Shown: positions 7,901 to 14,741, counted from the first letter of the stretch. The stretch: DNA of 26,545 nt from JAHEJX01 sp041605955 (GCA_041605955.1 JBFIXI010000059.1:1-26545); one strand, 5' to 3'. Numbers and translations: made by a program. Notes: generated by a model from the sequence alone, not told the origin.

Positions 7901-8021
7901 CGTCGATGGAACATGGATGCACTTCCCGATCGATGTGGCCGCCGGGGGAACGGTCACCGTCACTGCGACGAAGACGGCCGGGCCCAACGCGGTGATTGCG
8001 GGCATGTTCCTCGGGGACTGA
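4929..8021 (+). CDS. Secreted subtilisin-like serine protease with PKD and three C-terminal repeat domains
   Basis: 1030 residues from ATG 4929, chosen for its GGAGGGG site and because it begins a clean signal peptide (1-23, cut after PAAA). The frame runs back to TTG 4860, but that part looks non-coding. An I9-type propeptide fills about 35-110. The S8 domain has Asp137 (VIDSGID), His172 (HGTHVAG), oxyanion Asn276 (AAGNN) and Ser357 (GTSMAAPHVAG), so it should be active. Its insert carries Cys residues. A PKD domain (about 438-518) contains WDFGDGE. Three repeats of about 157 residues follow (6507-6977, 7032-7502, 7551-8018), each starting GDWVGTYGADGY and ending near FLGND. Two linkers of 10-12 prolines join them. 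The repeat looks like a beta-sandwich binding module; I do not recognise a named family. Likely role: extracellular proteolysis with attachment to a polymer or surface. Confidence 0.93.
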   Translation: MRSLVTAILAGLLAVSTVVPAAANPLRAAEAAAEQTDWIVTLVEGAGASQSAPGLARGVGGELGFVFEQVLGGFSFTGSEQAAAALRRNPLVASVVADQVFHLQEVPTGVTRIDGDELHGLGGGAYRGAGVRVAVIDSGIDLDHPDLIANIDQAAGTNCVNPGASADDDNSHGTHVAGIIGAALNGSGVAGVAPEATLVAVKAFDAGGSASTAQVLCGINYVAGLAADGVPTVANMSFGEAGDDSTCDDGDTSDAIHEAVCDLTDLGVIAVAAAGNNSGPAEQFIPAVFDEVISVSALTELDGQPGGLGGCLLIFIFCDDEFAYFSNYGPSVDVIAPGDPILSTVPGGGYGEKSGTSMAAPHVAGLVAAMMSANPTITGSTAKALLEISGECPSGAVNTGGPTCEGEVWPGDPDGIGEPLVNAARAVEATLALGPGGNIAPVASFTSNCNDLTCDFTDTTWEPDGTIATWAWDFGDGETSPAQNPSHTFAAEGVYDVTLTVTDDDGESGADTQQVIVPPPYQSGVQGDWVGTYGADGYWLAAWNGSSDLLVSDWMTVAVDQGARHTWASSTTDVRVLEAPDESFRRAATLYDASQAQLTLSLAGAYTGDLHVYSLDWDPVGRRQTVTVDDGNGPQIVDIDGDFDQGAWMHFPVSVADGGTITITAANNGPENAVIAGVFLGNDVPIPPPPPPPPPPPPVGNGDWVGTYGADGYLLGAWNGSSDLLVSDWMTASVDQGTRYTWASTTTETRALEAPDQSFRRAATVYHSSEVRVSLGFTDAYVGDLHLYAVDWDDAGRRQTVTIDDGNGPQSVSFASSFVNGEWAHFSVDVAAGGSVSVVVSNDGPANAVLSGVYLGNDAPTPPPPPPPPPPVGNGDWVGTYGADGYLLAAWNRRQDLVSPGFPSIDLEKGRRHQWTASTTELRALEAPDESHRRAATYYQKNNVIVNLTFASAYTGTLHVYALDWDDAGRRQTVTVDDGTGPQTVDLTESFVDGTWMHFPIDVAAGGTVTVTATKTAGPNAVIAGMFLGD
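6507..6977 (+). repeat. C-terminal repeat unit 1 of the subtilase
   Basis: 471 nt encoding 157 residues, from GDWVGTYGADGY to GND. It shares a 46-bp identical block (6552-6597) with unit 2 at the same internal offset (7077-7122). Confidence 0.9.
7032..7502 (+). repeat. C-terminal repeat unit 2 of the subtilase
   Basis: 471 nt, the same length as unit 1. The junction before and into this unit (CCGGTGGGGAATGGTGATTG and onward through GGCTACTTG) is identical to the start of unit 3. That points to recent duplication or gene conversion. Confidence 0.9.
7551..8018 (+). repeat. C-terminal repeat unit 3 of the subtilase
   Basis: 468 nt, ending at the stop codon. The first 55 or so bp match unit 2 exactly. 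The stretch after AAWN then diverges and becomes more basic (RRQDL, LEKGRRHQW) before the domain pattern returns (DLT strands, DWDDAGRRQTVTVDDG). This unit may have specialised. Confidence 0.85.
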
Positions 8022-8102
8022 CGGAGACCGCCTGCGCAGGGGAGGTGGTATCCCTTAGGCTGAGGCGCGCACAGCAAAACAGCCCATGGGAGCACCCCGC
8101 GC

Positions 8103-8528
8103 ATGAACCTCATACTCGTACCGCTCGACACATCCGAGGCTGCTGCCGAGGCCATTGAGCCGGCCATGAAGCTCGCGGCAGCCTTCGATTACAAACTGTT
8201 GTTGGTAGTGGTCGACGACGTGGTGGTCCACAACGCAATGCTGCCGATAATGGATTCGGAGCGAATTACCGCCGAGCAGGCCTTGCTCTCATACCTGGGA
8301 TCGGTGAAGGCGGATCTCGAAGGCCGCGGAGTCGAGATTGACACGATGGTCGTCGAAGGCTCGGATCCGGCCGCCGCCATTGCCGACACTGCCGAAGCGA
8401 AGGGCGCCGAGATGATCGTCATGAGCAGCCACGGCCGCAGCGGTGCTGCCCGCTGGTTGCTGGGGTCGACCGCCGATCGGGTCATCCGCAGTGCCAGCGT
8501 GCCGGTGCATCTGGTGCCGGTGCGCTGA
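8103..8528 (+). CDS. Universal stress protein (UspA family)
   Basis: 141 residues, a single Usp domain. It starts with the strand NLILVPLDTSEAA (phosphate-side Asp) and ends with the nucleotide-binding signature SSHGRSGAARWLLGSTADRV, which matches G-x2-G-x9-G-[ST], so it should bind ATP. A C-terminal strand VPVHLVPV completes the fold. Usp proteins are cytoplasmic and act in starvation, hypoxia or redox stress; mycobacterial examples belong to the DosR regulon. GGGAG lies about 10 nt before the ATG, and a TAGGCT -10 candidate lies near 8055. It is monocistronic, between the protease gene and the minus-strand SRP RNA. Confidence 0.93.
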   Translation: MNLILVPLDTSEAAAEAIEPAMKLAAAFDYKLLLVVVDDVVVHNAMLPIMDSERITAEQALLSYLGSVKADLEGRGVEIDTMVVEGSDPAAAIADTAEAKGAEMIVMSSHGRSGAARWLLGSTADRVIRSASVPVHLVPVR

Positions 8529-8605
8529 AGGATTGGTTGGAGTGGCGGGACTGCCCGGCCATCCGGCTGGATCGCCCGCTCGACCCGGCTGCGATCGAAG
8601 CACAA

Positions 8606-8875
8606 CCGTGCCCCCCGCCGTCGAATGGTCACCGCCGGCGCTCTCCGGGGCACCGACTCCAGTCGGGCTGCCCTACGGCACCCGGGACCGACTTGTTTAG
8701 GGCTGCTTCCTTCCGGACCTGACCCGGTTCACAACGTCCCGCCGCGTAGGACCCGGCCTTCATCGCCGATGGGTCCCGGTGCTAACCCGGCAACTACCCA
8801 CCCTCGGGCGGGGGATCAGTCCCGCATGAAGGGGTTTTCGGGTACAGGGCACCCCTAGTGCCCCACCTTGCACGG
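8606..8875 (-). ncRNA. ffs: Signal recognition particle RNA, large (Alu-domain) type
   Basis: RNA core of the SRP, which targets nascent membrane and secreted proteins through Ffh. On the minus strand the invariant Ffh-binding hairpin GGTCAGGTCCGGAAGGAAGC lies near 8703-8726. Flanking arms CCTACG and CGTAGG pair. The transcript continues well beyond a small 4.5S RNA. Its 5' part, CCGTGCAAGGTGGGG then GGTGCCCTGTACC and GACTGATCCCC, matches the Alu domain of the Bacillus scRNA, and the 3' end GCACGG pairs with 5' CCGTGC. That sets a length near 270 nt. TACGCT (8883-8888, minus) lies 7 nt upstream of the 5' end as a -10 element. The frame of the neighbouring DUF2510 gene extends into this RNA and should be shortened. 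Confidence 0.93.
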
Positions 8876-8882
8876 TTCATCA

Positions 8883-8888
8883 AGCGTA
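8883..8888 (-). promoter_or_regulatory. -10 element (TACGCT) of the SRP RNA
   Basis: TACGCT on the minus strand, exactly 7 nt before the predicted 5' nucleotide of the RNA at 8875. This independently supports the 5' end inferred from CCGTGC/GCACGG pairing. Confidence 0.55.
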
Positions 8889-8945
8889 GCCGCCGCCGCG
8901 GGCAGGGAAACCCAGAATCGACCCCTCCGGGCCGCCGTCGCTATC

Positions 8946-8951
8946 TAGTGT
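8946..8951 (+). promoter_or_regulatory. -10 element (TAGTGT), leaderless start at 8960
   Basis: TAGTGT lies 8 nt before ATG 8960 with no ribosome site between, and diverges from the SRP RNA promoter. Confidence 0.4.
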
Positions 8952-8959
8952 TGCATGCC

Positions 8960-9955
8960 ATGACCGACCTACCGCCCGCCGGCTGGTACGACGATCCGAC
9001 CTCACCCCTTCAGGAAAGGTGGTGGGACGGCGAGAAGTGGAGCGAACAGACCCGCCGCAAAGTGACCCAGGAATACCAGTTCCGCTTCGGGGAACTGCGC
9101 CGGGTCAGCGACTTCTTGGGCCACGCCTTCAACCTGATTAGGGCTCGATGGGACGACTTCCTGCTGATCGCCGCAGTGGGCGCCCTGCTCACAGCGGTTG
9201 CGGCCGCCGCCCTCGTCTACCCCATCATCGATGCGATTGAGATCGTGGACAACCAAATCATCGGGTTCGAGGCAAGCCACTTCGTCATGCTCGTCGGCTT
9301 CTTCGTCGTGGCGGTCATCGTGCTCGCCGCGGCTGCGATGGCGATGTACCGGACGTCCTGGAGTGCCGCCAGCGATCAGGGCGGCGGCTGGACGGATGCA
9401 ATCCAATACGGCATAGCCGCCGCCCCGCGCCTATTGGGGTGGGGGTTGCTTGCTGTCCTGCCGATCCTCGGGGGAATCGCTCTTGCCGTGCTCCTGGCGC
9501 GCGTAGGCGCATTCGTCGCGTTCCTCGGCGTCTTCGGCTTCCTAATCGGTGTAGCTTGGTGGTCGATCGTCATCAGCCTGCTGCCGGCTGCGCTGGTCGT
9601 CCAGCCGCGTGGCACCAATCCGTTCCGGCCTGCAATTGCGACCGTGACGGGCCGCTGGTGGCGTATCTTCGGCCGGTTGCTCTTGATCGGCCTCATCGCC
9701 GGCCTGATCGTCCAGGTGATCTCGGCGATCGCCTTTCAACTGGTGGGGGGCAGCTTCTTCGGGCTCGACTTCGTCGAAAGGGGCCCCGGCGATTTCGAAA
9801 TCGTGAAGAGCCTGCGGGGGCAACTCGACTTCTTCGTGTCGTCGCTGGCTGCCACGCTGATGTCCTACATCAGCTACGTTCCGCAATTCACCGGGGTGAC
9901 TTCGATCGCATACGACGTGATGCCTCGCCCTGACGCTGTGGTCAGCGGCTCATGA
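8960..9955 (+). CDS. DUF2510 multi-pass membrane protein
   Basis: 331 residues. Residues 5-32 form a DUF2510 module (PAGWYDDPTSPLQERWWDG, then EKWSEQTR), a short Trp-rich domain common at actinobacterial membrane-protein N-termini. About six hydrophobic segments follow between residues 68 and 310 (for example LLIAAVGALLTAVAAAAL and FLGVFGFLIGVAWWSIVI), with an RP-rich loop before GRWWRIFGRLLLIG. The shape resembles glycerophosphoryl diester phosphodiesterase-type membrane domains, but I see no catalytic residues. The frame is open from 8858, yet that segment lies in the SRP RNA gene and its promoter, so ATG 8960 is preferred. The 3' end overlaps the convergent cytochrome gene by 6 nt. Confidence 0.85.
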   Translation: MTDLPPAGWYDDPTSPLQERWWDGEKWSEQTRRKVTQEYQFRFGELRRVSDFLGHAFNLIRARWDDFLLIAAVGALLTAVAAAALVYPIIDAIEIVDNQIIGFEASHFVMLVGFFVVAVIVLAAAAMAMYRTSWSAASDQGGGWTDAIQYGIAAAPRLLGWGLLAVLPILGGIALAVLLARVGAFVAFLGVFGFLIGVAWWSIVISLLPAALVVQPRGTNPFRPAIATVTGRWWRIFGRLLLIGLIAGLIVQVISAIAFQLVGGSFFGLDFVERGPGDFEIVKSLRGQLDFFVSSLAATLMSYISYVPQFTGVTSIAYDVMPRPDAVVSGS

Positions 9956-10432
9956 ACCCTGTGCCGACACCTCTTGAGCCAGGGACTCGATGTATGCCAC
10001 CAGGGCGTCGATCTCTGAGCTGCTCAGCTGGGTTGCATAGTTGGTAGGCATGATCGCGGCCTGGTAACCCTCAGCCACTTGAGCCGCCGGGTCGACTATC
10101 GAGCTCCGCAGATAGGCACTATTTGCAATGGCGGTCTCTCCCGTGCGTAGGACGCGCTCCGAACCGGCGAGACCAAGCCATGTGGGGCCCGTCTTGGGGC
10201 TTCCATCGATGGTGTGGCAGCCGAGGCAGCCTGCTCTATTCGCCAGAGTCTCTCCGACGGCAGCCTGGTTGGCGGTCTGATCCTGAGGGGTGTGCGGCCA
10301 GGCCACATAGTCGCCGTCGATATTCCAGATGAGCGCAGCAAAAGCGAGGAGCAGCACGCCCAGGAAGCCACCGACAATTCCCAGAGCAAAGAATGCAGGA
10401 CCGAGGTTGTGCTCGTCAGGCGGCGAAGCCAT
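9950..10432 (-). CDS. Membrane-anchored monoheme cytochrome c
   Basis: 160 residues. A short N-terminus, one membrane anchor (about 12-36) and a class I cytochrome c domain outside. The heme site is C69-L-G-C72-H73, and M128 in AAIMPTNY is the probable sixth ligand. The YLRSSIVDPAAQVAEGYQ and IMPTNYATQLSSSEIDALVAY segments resemble the cytochrome c domain fused to some cytochrome oxidase subunit II proteins. ATG 10432 is preferred over the frame's earlier start at 10456. It diverges from aioBA across 131 bp, so it is the natural electron acceptor for the Rieske/molybdopterin enzyme, passing electrons to a terminal oxidase. That pairing is inferred from position. Confidence 0.88.
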   Translation of the reverse strand: MASPPDEHNLGPAFFALGIVGGFLGVLLLAFAALIWNIDGDYVAWPHTPQDQTANQAAVGETLANRAGCLGCHTIDGSPKTGPTWLGLAGSERVLRTGETAIANSAYLRSSIVDPAAQVAEGYQAAIMPTNYATQLSSSEIDALVAYIESLAQEVSAQGS

Positions 10433-10510
10433 GCGACAAGTACAACTTCTCGCCACCGCCGCGCATAGGGCCGGCTGGCACCCCAGACCACGGGCCGAGT
10501 GGCCCTAACC

Positions 10511-10535
10511 GCGGGACACCATGGCGGGGACTATG
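10511..10535 (+). promoter_or_regulatory. Direct-repeat operator candidate upstream of aioB, with a DevR-like half site
   Basis: Two adjacent, similar units: GCGGGAC...ATG (10511-10523) and GCGGGGACTATG (10524-10535). The second contains GGGACTAT (10527-10534), the half site of the mycobacterial DosR/DevR consensus. The site lies about 30-50 nt before the aioB start. Binding is a hypothesis only. Confidence 0.35.
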
Positions 10536-10563
10536 CGGCAACGGAGAGAACAGGAGGTGGCGC

Positions 10564-11121
10564 GTGGCCAAGCTGACGCGACGTGAATTTCTGCTCCTCG
10601 GTGTCGCCGCTGGAGCCACGGCAGCCGTCGGTGTTGTGGTGCCACTCGCTGTGACTGCGCGCGACACTGTGGGCGCAGGCGACCAAGCGGGTGCGCTGGT
10701 CGGAGTCTTCAGTCCGAAGCGAATCGCATCGCTGGCTGATCTAGAGGTGGGCGTTCCGGTGGCGTTCGATTACCCCAACTCCGGTCAAACGAACTACCTC
10801 GTGAAGTTGGCTGCGCCCGTGGCCACCGGGCAGGGCCCGAACGGCGATCTGGTGGCGTTCTCCCGAATCTGCACCCACATGGGCTGCGTGATCGACCAGT
10901 TCGATGCGGCCACGGAGACCCTCGGCCCGTGCCCTTGTCATTTCACCACGTTCGACTTCGCCAAAGACGGCGGGGTGGTCCTCGGCCAGGCAACGCAGAA
11001 CCTCCCCCGGGTCCTGCTCAACATCGATGGCGACGACGTGCAGGCGACCGGCGTCATGCGATTGATCTACGGATACAACAACACCTTGCTCGATGTCGCC
11101 TCAGTTGGGAGTAGCGCATGA
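10564..11121 (+). CDS. aioB: Arsenite-oxidase-type Rieske subunit
   Basis: 185 residues from GTG 10564, which has an AGGAGG site 6-7 nt upstream; the frame is open further upstream but that part is not protein-like. A twin-arginine signal (TRREFLLLGVAAGATAAVG) sends the folded subunit out through Tat. The Rieske centre has C103-T-H105-M-G-C108 and C123-P-C125-H126. By comparison with AioB, the 2Fe-2S ligands are C103, H105, C123 and H126, and C108/C125 form the disulfide. The segment GGVVLGQATQNLPRVLL is characteristic of AioB, the small subunit that takes electrons from the molybdenum centre. It overlaps aioA by 4 nt (ATGA). Confidence 0.92.
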   Translation: MAKLTRREFLLLGVAAGATAAVGVVVPLAVTARDTVGAGDQAGALVGVFSPKRIASLADLEVGVPVAFDYPNSGQTNYLVKLAAPVATGQGPNGDLVAFSRICTHMGCVIDQFDAATETLGPCPCHFTTFDFAKDGGVVLGQATQNLPRVLLNIDGDDVQATGVMRLIYGYNNTLLDVASVGSSA

Positions 11122-13604
11122 CCCAGGCCAGCCCAGCTTCCGTGCCGCTTCCCCCGCCGGACGCAACGAGAAGGATCATCTGCTGCGAGTACTGCCCGGT
11201 AGCGTGCGGGTACCAGGTGTATAGCTGGCCCGTCGACAGAGCCGGTGGACCCGCTGCGGCGGACAATGCGTTCGGTGTCGACTTCCCGGTTGCTCCGCTC
11301 AGCGGACGCTGGATCTCTCAGAACATGCACACCGTGACGAACGTGGACGGGAAGCTGTCGCATGTCGTGATCATCCCGGATGCCGACATCGGTGCCGTGA
11401 ACGTCGGTGGGACGCACTCCGTGCGCGGGGGCGCACTCGCTCAGAAGCTCTACACACCTCAGGGACCAACCTCCGACCGCTACCAGTTCCCGATGCTCAA
11501 CATCCGCGGCGACTTCGTCCCGATCCCTTGGGAGGTGGCGACGGAGCTGGTGGCGCGTCTCTCGCAGCACACCTTGGACAACTACGGTGAATTGGCGTGG
11601 GGGATGAAGATCTACTCGTACCAATTCTTCGAGAACACTTTCGCCGCCAGCAAGCTGGCACTCAAGGAGATCGGAACTCCCAATTTCAGCCCGCACCACG
11701 CTCCGGCCGAGGGTGACGACACTCCCGGGCTGTCCGACGTGGGCATCGATGCCTTCAGCGCCTCGTTCGAGGACGACAAGGCGGCAGACGTGCTGTTCAT
11801 CGCCGGCTCCGATCCCTACGAGACGAAAACGGTCCGATTCACGACGTGGCAGGCGCCGGGAGAAGCAACCATCATTTACGTCGATCCGCGGCGGACGTTC
11901 ACCGCGGCATATGCCGAGTCGCGCGGTGGGCTGCACCTTCAGCTGCTCCCGGGGACTGACACCGCCCTGTACTCGGCCATTGCCCGTGAGATCATCGCCC
12001 AGGGCTGGGAAGACACCTCGTTCATTCGCGACCACACTGCGAGCCGCGCCGAGCTGGACGCAGAGGGCAAGTGGCGCCGCAAGATGTTCGGGGGAACCTT
12101 CGACGAGATGCGAGAGTACCTCTTCTCGCAGCAGGACTTCTCACTCGAAGGCGTCGAGCAAGCCACGGGCGTTCCTGCCGACAAGGTGCGTCGCGCCGCC
12201 GAGTTGATGACCGGTGGCGGTGCCGCCGAGCGGCCCAAGACCACCATCCTCATCGAGAAGGGCGTCTACTGGTCGCACAACTACGAGAACACCGCGGCGA
12301 TAGGAAACCTGGCGCTCGTCACCGGGTCGACGGGCCGCGAGGGCCGCGCAGTGTCTCGTATGGGAGGGCACCAGCGAGGCGGGGTGAAGGCAGCCGGATA
12401 TCCACTCGACAAGTCGCCCCATGAGTTCGAAGGCCACAAGCTGGAGATGGACACCGAGCGGTGGTTCGCCGAGGGCAATACCCGGTTCCGCTGGATCGTG
12501 GGGCAAAACTGGATCGGAGCGATGGGAGCCTCGCACGCCTTGGCCGACGCCGCGGCGCGGTTGACCTCGATGGGTCCACCGGTCGTGTCGCCCGATCCGG
12601 ACCGTGCCTTCGACGCCCTTGCCCGCCGGATGGACGAGGGCGGAACGGTCATCGTCCATCAGGAGATCTACCCCAACGACAGCGTCCAGTACGCCGACAT
12701 CATCCTTGCGGCAGGCGCCTGGGGCGAGGACACGTACGCCAGGGCCAACGCCGAGCGACGGATCCGGCTGTATGAGAAGATCGCTGATCCGCCGGGCCAA
12801 GCTATGTCCGACTGGAAGATCTTCGCCGCCGTCGGCCGGGCGATGGGCTTTTCCGGATTCGACTGGGCCGACACCAACGAGATCTTCGAAGAGTCGGGCC
12901 CGCGCTCAGCAGGCAGTCGCAAGGACTACGCGGCGCTGGTCGAGAAGGCCCAGACAGACGGGATTCGAGGCCACGACCTGCTGAAGTCGTTCGGCAACAC
13001 GGGCATCCAGGCTCCCATCGGGATTGATGCGTCCGGAAACCTGACCGAAACTCCGCGGCTGCACGCCGATCTCAAGTTCAAGTCTGACTCGGGCAAGGCC
13101 AACTTCATCCTCGCCGATTGGGAGGCGGTCAAACGGCGCAACGAGATTCTCGGGCCGATCGGAGACGAGCTGTGGGTCACAAATGGTCGCGTCAACGAGC
13201 TGTGGAACAACTTGTCCGATTACGTACGCCGGGAGATCGCCACCGCACGGTGGCCCATGAACTGGCTGGAGATCTCACCCGCGGATGCCAGCGCCCGGGG
13301 TATCGAATCCGGCGATCTCGTCTCTATCGAGTCGGACAACGTGCTCGATCAGCTCGGGAATGTCACCTCCGGCTCGTTCACGGCCGCCGCCTACGTTTCC
13401 GACATCGTGCCCGACGGGGTGACGTTCACCTACTTCCTGTATCCCGGACAGCCGGCGAACACAGTGGTCTCGGGGGACAGCAGCCTTCAGCCGCTGAACC
13501 TCCGTTACAACTTCAAGCTCGGGAAGGGCAGGGTCCGCAAGATCGGAACCACCGATCTGGCATCACGCATGTCGTTCGCTCCCCGCAACCTGACGCCGGC
13601 ATGA
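11118..13604 (+). CDS. aioA: Arsenite-oxidase-type molybdopterin large subunit
   Basis: 828 residues, DMSO-reductase superfamily, exported as a complex with the Tat-bearing small subunit. C23-x2-C26-x3-C30 (CEYCPVAC) is the 3Fe-4S pattern of AioA. Aligned by eye with Alcaligenes faecalis AioA from memory, H193 matches substrate-site His195, A197 matches Ala199 (no protein ligand to Mo), D201 matches Glu203 (a conservative change), and R414 and H418 in SRMGGHQRGG match Arg419 and His423. Other family blocks are EPGT-like LLPGTDTALY, ERRIRLYEKIADPPGQAM and TNGRVNELWNN. The likely reaction is As(III) to As(V), with electrons going to the Rieske centre and then cytochrome c. Iodate reductase (IdrA) is a relative, but no di-heme peroxidase genes lie nearby. 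Substrate is not proven. Confidence 0.88.
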   Translation: MTQASPASVPLPPPDATRRIICCEYCPVACGYQVYSWPVDRAGGPAAADNAFGVDFPVAPLSGRWISQNMHTVTNVDGKLSHVVIIPDADIGAVNVGGTHSVRGGALAQKLYTPQGPTSDRYQFPMLNIRGDFVPIPWEVATELVARLSQHTLDNYGELAWGMKIYSYQFFENTFAASKLALKEIGTPNFSPHHAPAEGDDTPGLSDVGIDAFSASFEDDKAADVLFIAGSDPYETKTVRFTTWQAPGEATIIYVDPRRTFTAAYAESRGGLHLQLLPGTDTALYSAIAREIIAQGWEDTSFIRDHTASRAELDAEGKWRRKMFGGTFDEMREYLFSQQDFSLEGVEQATGVPADKVRRAAELMTGGGAAERPKTTILIEKGVYWSHNYENTAAIGNLALVTGSTGREGRAVSRMGGHQRGGVKAAGYPLDKSPHEFEGHKLEMDTERWFAEGNTRFRWIVGQNWIGAMGASHALADAAARLTSMGPPVVSPDPDRAFDALARRMDEGGTVIVHQEIYPNDSVQYADIILAAGAWGEDTYARANAERRIRLYEKIADPPGQAMSDWKIFAAVGRAMGFSGFDWADTNEIFEESGPRSAGSRKDYAALVEKAQTDGIRGHDLLKSFGNTGIQAPIGIDASGNLTETPRLHADLKFKSDSGKANFILADWEAVKRRNEILGPIGDELWVTNGRVNELWNNLSDYVRREIATARWPMNWLEISPADASARGIESGDLVSIESDNVLDQLGNVTSGSFTAAAYVSDIVPDGVTFTYFLYPGQPANTVVSGDSSLQPLNLRYNFKLGKGRVRKIGTTDLASRMSFAPRNLTPA

Positions 13605-13609
13605 GTCTT

Positions 13610-13633
13610 AGCGGGGCGCAACCGCGCCCCGCT
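13610..13633. terminator. Hairpin terminator between aioA and the flavin-fold gene
   Basis: A perfect 10-bp stem, AGCGGGGCGC / GCGCCCCGCT, with an AACC loop, lies 5 nt after the aioA stop. There is no T-tract. Its position between convergent genes suggests it works in both directions. Confidence 0.7.
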
Positions 13634-13690
13634 CACAATTGGTAGCAGGGGAAGCCGTCGAGGTGGCCCGGACGCCGAAGTGGTCCGGCG

Positions 13691-14143
13691 TCAGAGACGC
13701 CCGGGCCGGGTTCTCGGCTCGAGATACGCGCCGGAGCTGCGACCGCTGACAGCATCGAAATCGACCCGAATCACGTAGGCCTTGCTCAACGTCGGCGCGG
13801 TGTCTCCCAGCAGGTTGCTGAACGACTCGGAATAGCGCTGCATCAGCTTCTGAATGATCGTCGCCTCCTGCTGGGTGTCCTCGACGACGACGGCGTGGGC
13901 GGCGGCGATGACGCTGCGCCATGCCCCGGTCTCATCGTTGTGGATCGTCCACACCACGGACACTCGGGGATTGGCGGCGATGGCGTCGAGTCGCTTTCCG
14001 GTGAGGCTGCGGAATGCGATGCCGTCACCCAAAGACACATACGAGATGGGGGTGACGTAGGGCTCGCCATTCGAGATGACCCCGATGTGCGCGAAACGGC
14101 ACTCTGCGATGACCTCGGCGATCTCTTGTGGGGTCAGGATGTT
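13691..14143 (-). CDS. Pyridoxamine 5'-phosphate oxidase-fold flavoprotein
   Basis: 150 residues from ATG 14143, which has GGAG 8-9 nt upstream; the longer frame from 14179 runs into the regulatory region. The protein has the split-barrel pattern: TPQEIAEVIAECRFAHIGV, then GEPYVTPISYVSLGDGIAFR, and GKRLDAIAANPRVSVVW. That N-terminal half matches the FMN-binding pyridoxamine-oxidase-like group (Rv3129-type proteins in mycobacteria, some DosR-regulated). The substrate cannot be read from sequence; F420 or heme binding are options in this superfamily. It diverges from a universal stress protein gene across 125 bp with two similar candidate operators, and converges on aioA. Confidence 0.82.
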   Translation of the reverse strand, partial: NILTPQEIAEVIAECRFAHIGVISNGEPYVTPISYVSLGDGIAFRSLTGKRLDAIAANPRVSVVWTIHNDETGAWRSVIAAAHAVVVEDTQQEATIIQKLMQRYSESFSNLLGDTAPTLSKAYVIRVDFDAVSGRSSGAYLEPRTRPGRL

Positions 14144-14174
14144 CATGCCACAGTCTCCGTGAGGCACCAAACTA

Positions 14175-14190
14175 GCCAATAGAGCCTTTC
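14175..14190. promoter_or_regulatory. Operator-like repeat, copy 1
   Basis: GCCAATAGAGCCTTTC; on the other strand AAAGGCTCTATTGGC. It shares 12 of 16 positions with copy 2, located 30 bp away (about three helical turns), in the divergent promoter region of the flavin-fold and stress-protein genes. Confidence 0.4.
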
Positions 14191-14203
14191 GGCGGGGCGC
14201 GTC

Positions 14204-14220
14204 GGGCCATAGACCCTTTC
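14204..14220. promoter_or_regulatory. Operator-like repeat, copy 2 (DevR-box-like)
   Basis: On the minus strand this reads GGGTCTATGGCCC preceded by AAA. It is close to the DosR/DevR palindrome core GGGACTATAGTCCC, but one base shorter in the centre. See copy 1. Confidence 0.4.
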
Positions 14221-14268
14221 TCGACCTCCCTCCGACGACAACACTGGAACTGCACAGGAGGTTGAACC

Positions 14269-14691
14269 GTGTTGCTAGTCACCGCCTACGACGGATCAGA
14301 CCATGCCCAAGCTGCATTGGCTCGGGCTGACGAGCTCACCCAGTGCCTCGAGGCTGAGCACCACGTGATTCTCGTGGCGCATGTGCAATCGTATCAGTGG
14401 ACTGCAATGAGCAATCCCTACCAGATCGATCTCTATGCGCTGGAAGAGGAGCACCTCTCCGAGGCGTACGAGAAGGCGAAGAGCACATTGTCCGTTGAAC
14501 CGACGGTCGTCATGCGACGCGGCGAGCCGGCTCGCGAGATCATCGCCTATGCCGAAGAGGTCGGGGCCGACTTCGTCGTGATCGGATCGCGCGGGCGAGG
14601 AGGGATCAAGTCACTGTTCCTCGGAAGCACGAGCCATGCAGTGATCCACGGCTCTCCGTGCGACGTGATCGTGGTTCGCTACCCGCACTGA
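14269..14691 (+). CDS. Universal stress protein (UspA family)
   Basis: 140 residues from GTG 14269, with a strong AGGAGG site. A single Usp domain: MLLVTAYDGSDHAQAAL at the start, and the ATP-type signature GSRGRGGIKSLFLGSTSHAV (G-x2-G-x9-G-S). A short insert after the second strand carries aromatic residues (SYQWTAMSNPYQIDLYALEE). It differs clearly from the stress protein at 8103, so it is not a recent duplicate. Its position, diverging from the flavin-fold gene and next to the kinase/regulator pair, recalls the make-up of the mycobacterial DosR regulon. It converges with the histidine kinase gene across a repeat array. Confidence 0.93.
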   Translation: MLLVTAYDGSDHAQAALARADELTQCLEAEHHVILVAHVQSYQWTAMSNPYQIDLYALEEEHLSEAYEKAKSTLSVEPTVVMRRGEPAREIIAYAEEVGADFVVIGSRGRGGIKSLFLGSTSHAVIHGSPCDVIVVRYPH

Positions 14692-14741
14692 GGTTTCACT
14701 GCTTCTCCCGTCGCTCGGCAGAGGGTCGTACCGCGGCCCTA

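Noticed and set aside
8040..8102. Riboswitch or regulatory RNA before the first Usp gene
   Set aside because: Only a short palindrome (CCTGCGCAGG) is present; there is no known aptamer pattern in the roughly 80 nt.
8858..8959. Longer N-terminus for the DUF2510 protein
   Set aside because: The segment lies in the SRP RNA gene and its promoter, and reads as an Arg-rich, non-conserved extension.
10460..10560. Possible sigma-54 promoter before aioB (TGGCAC), as found in proteobacterial aio loci
   Set aside because: No matching TTGC element lies at the right spacing, and actinobacteria generally lack sigma-54.
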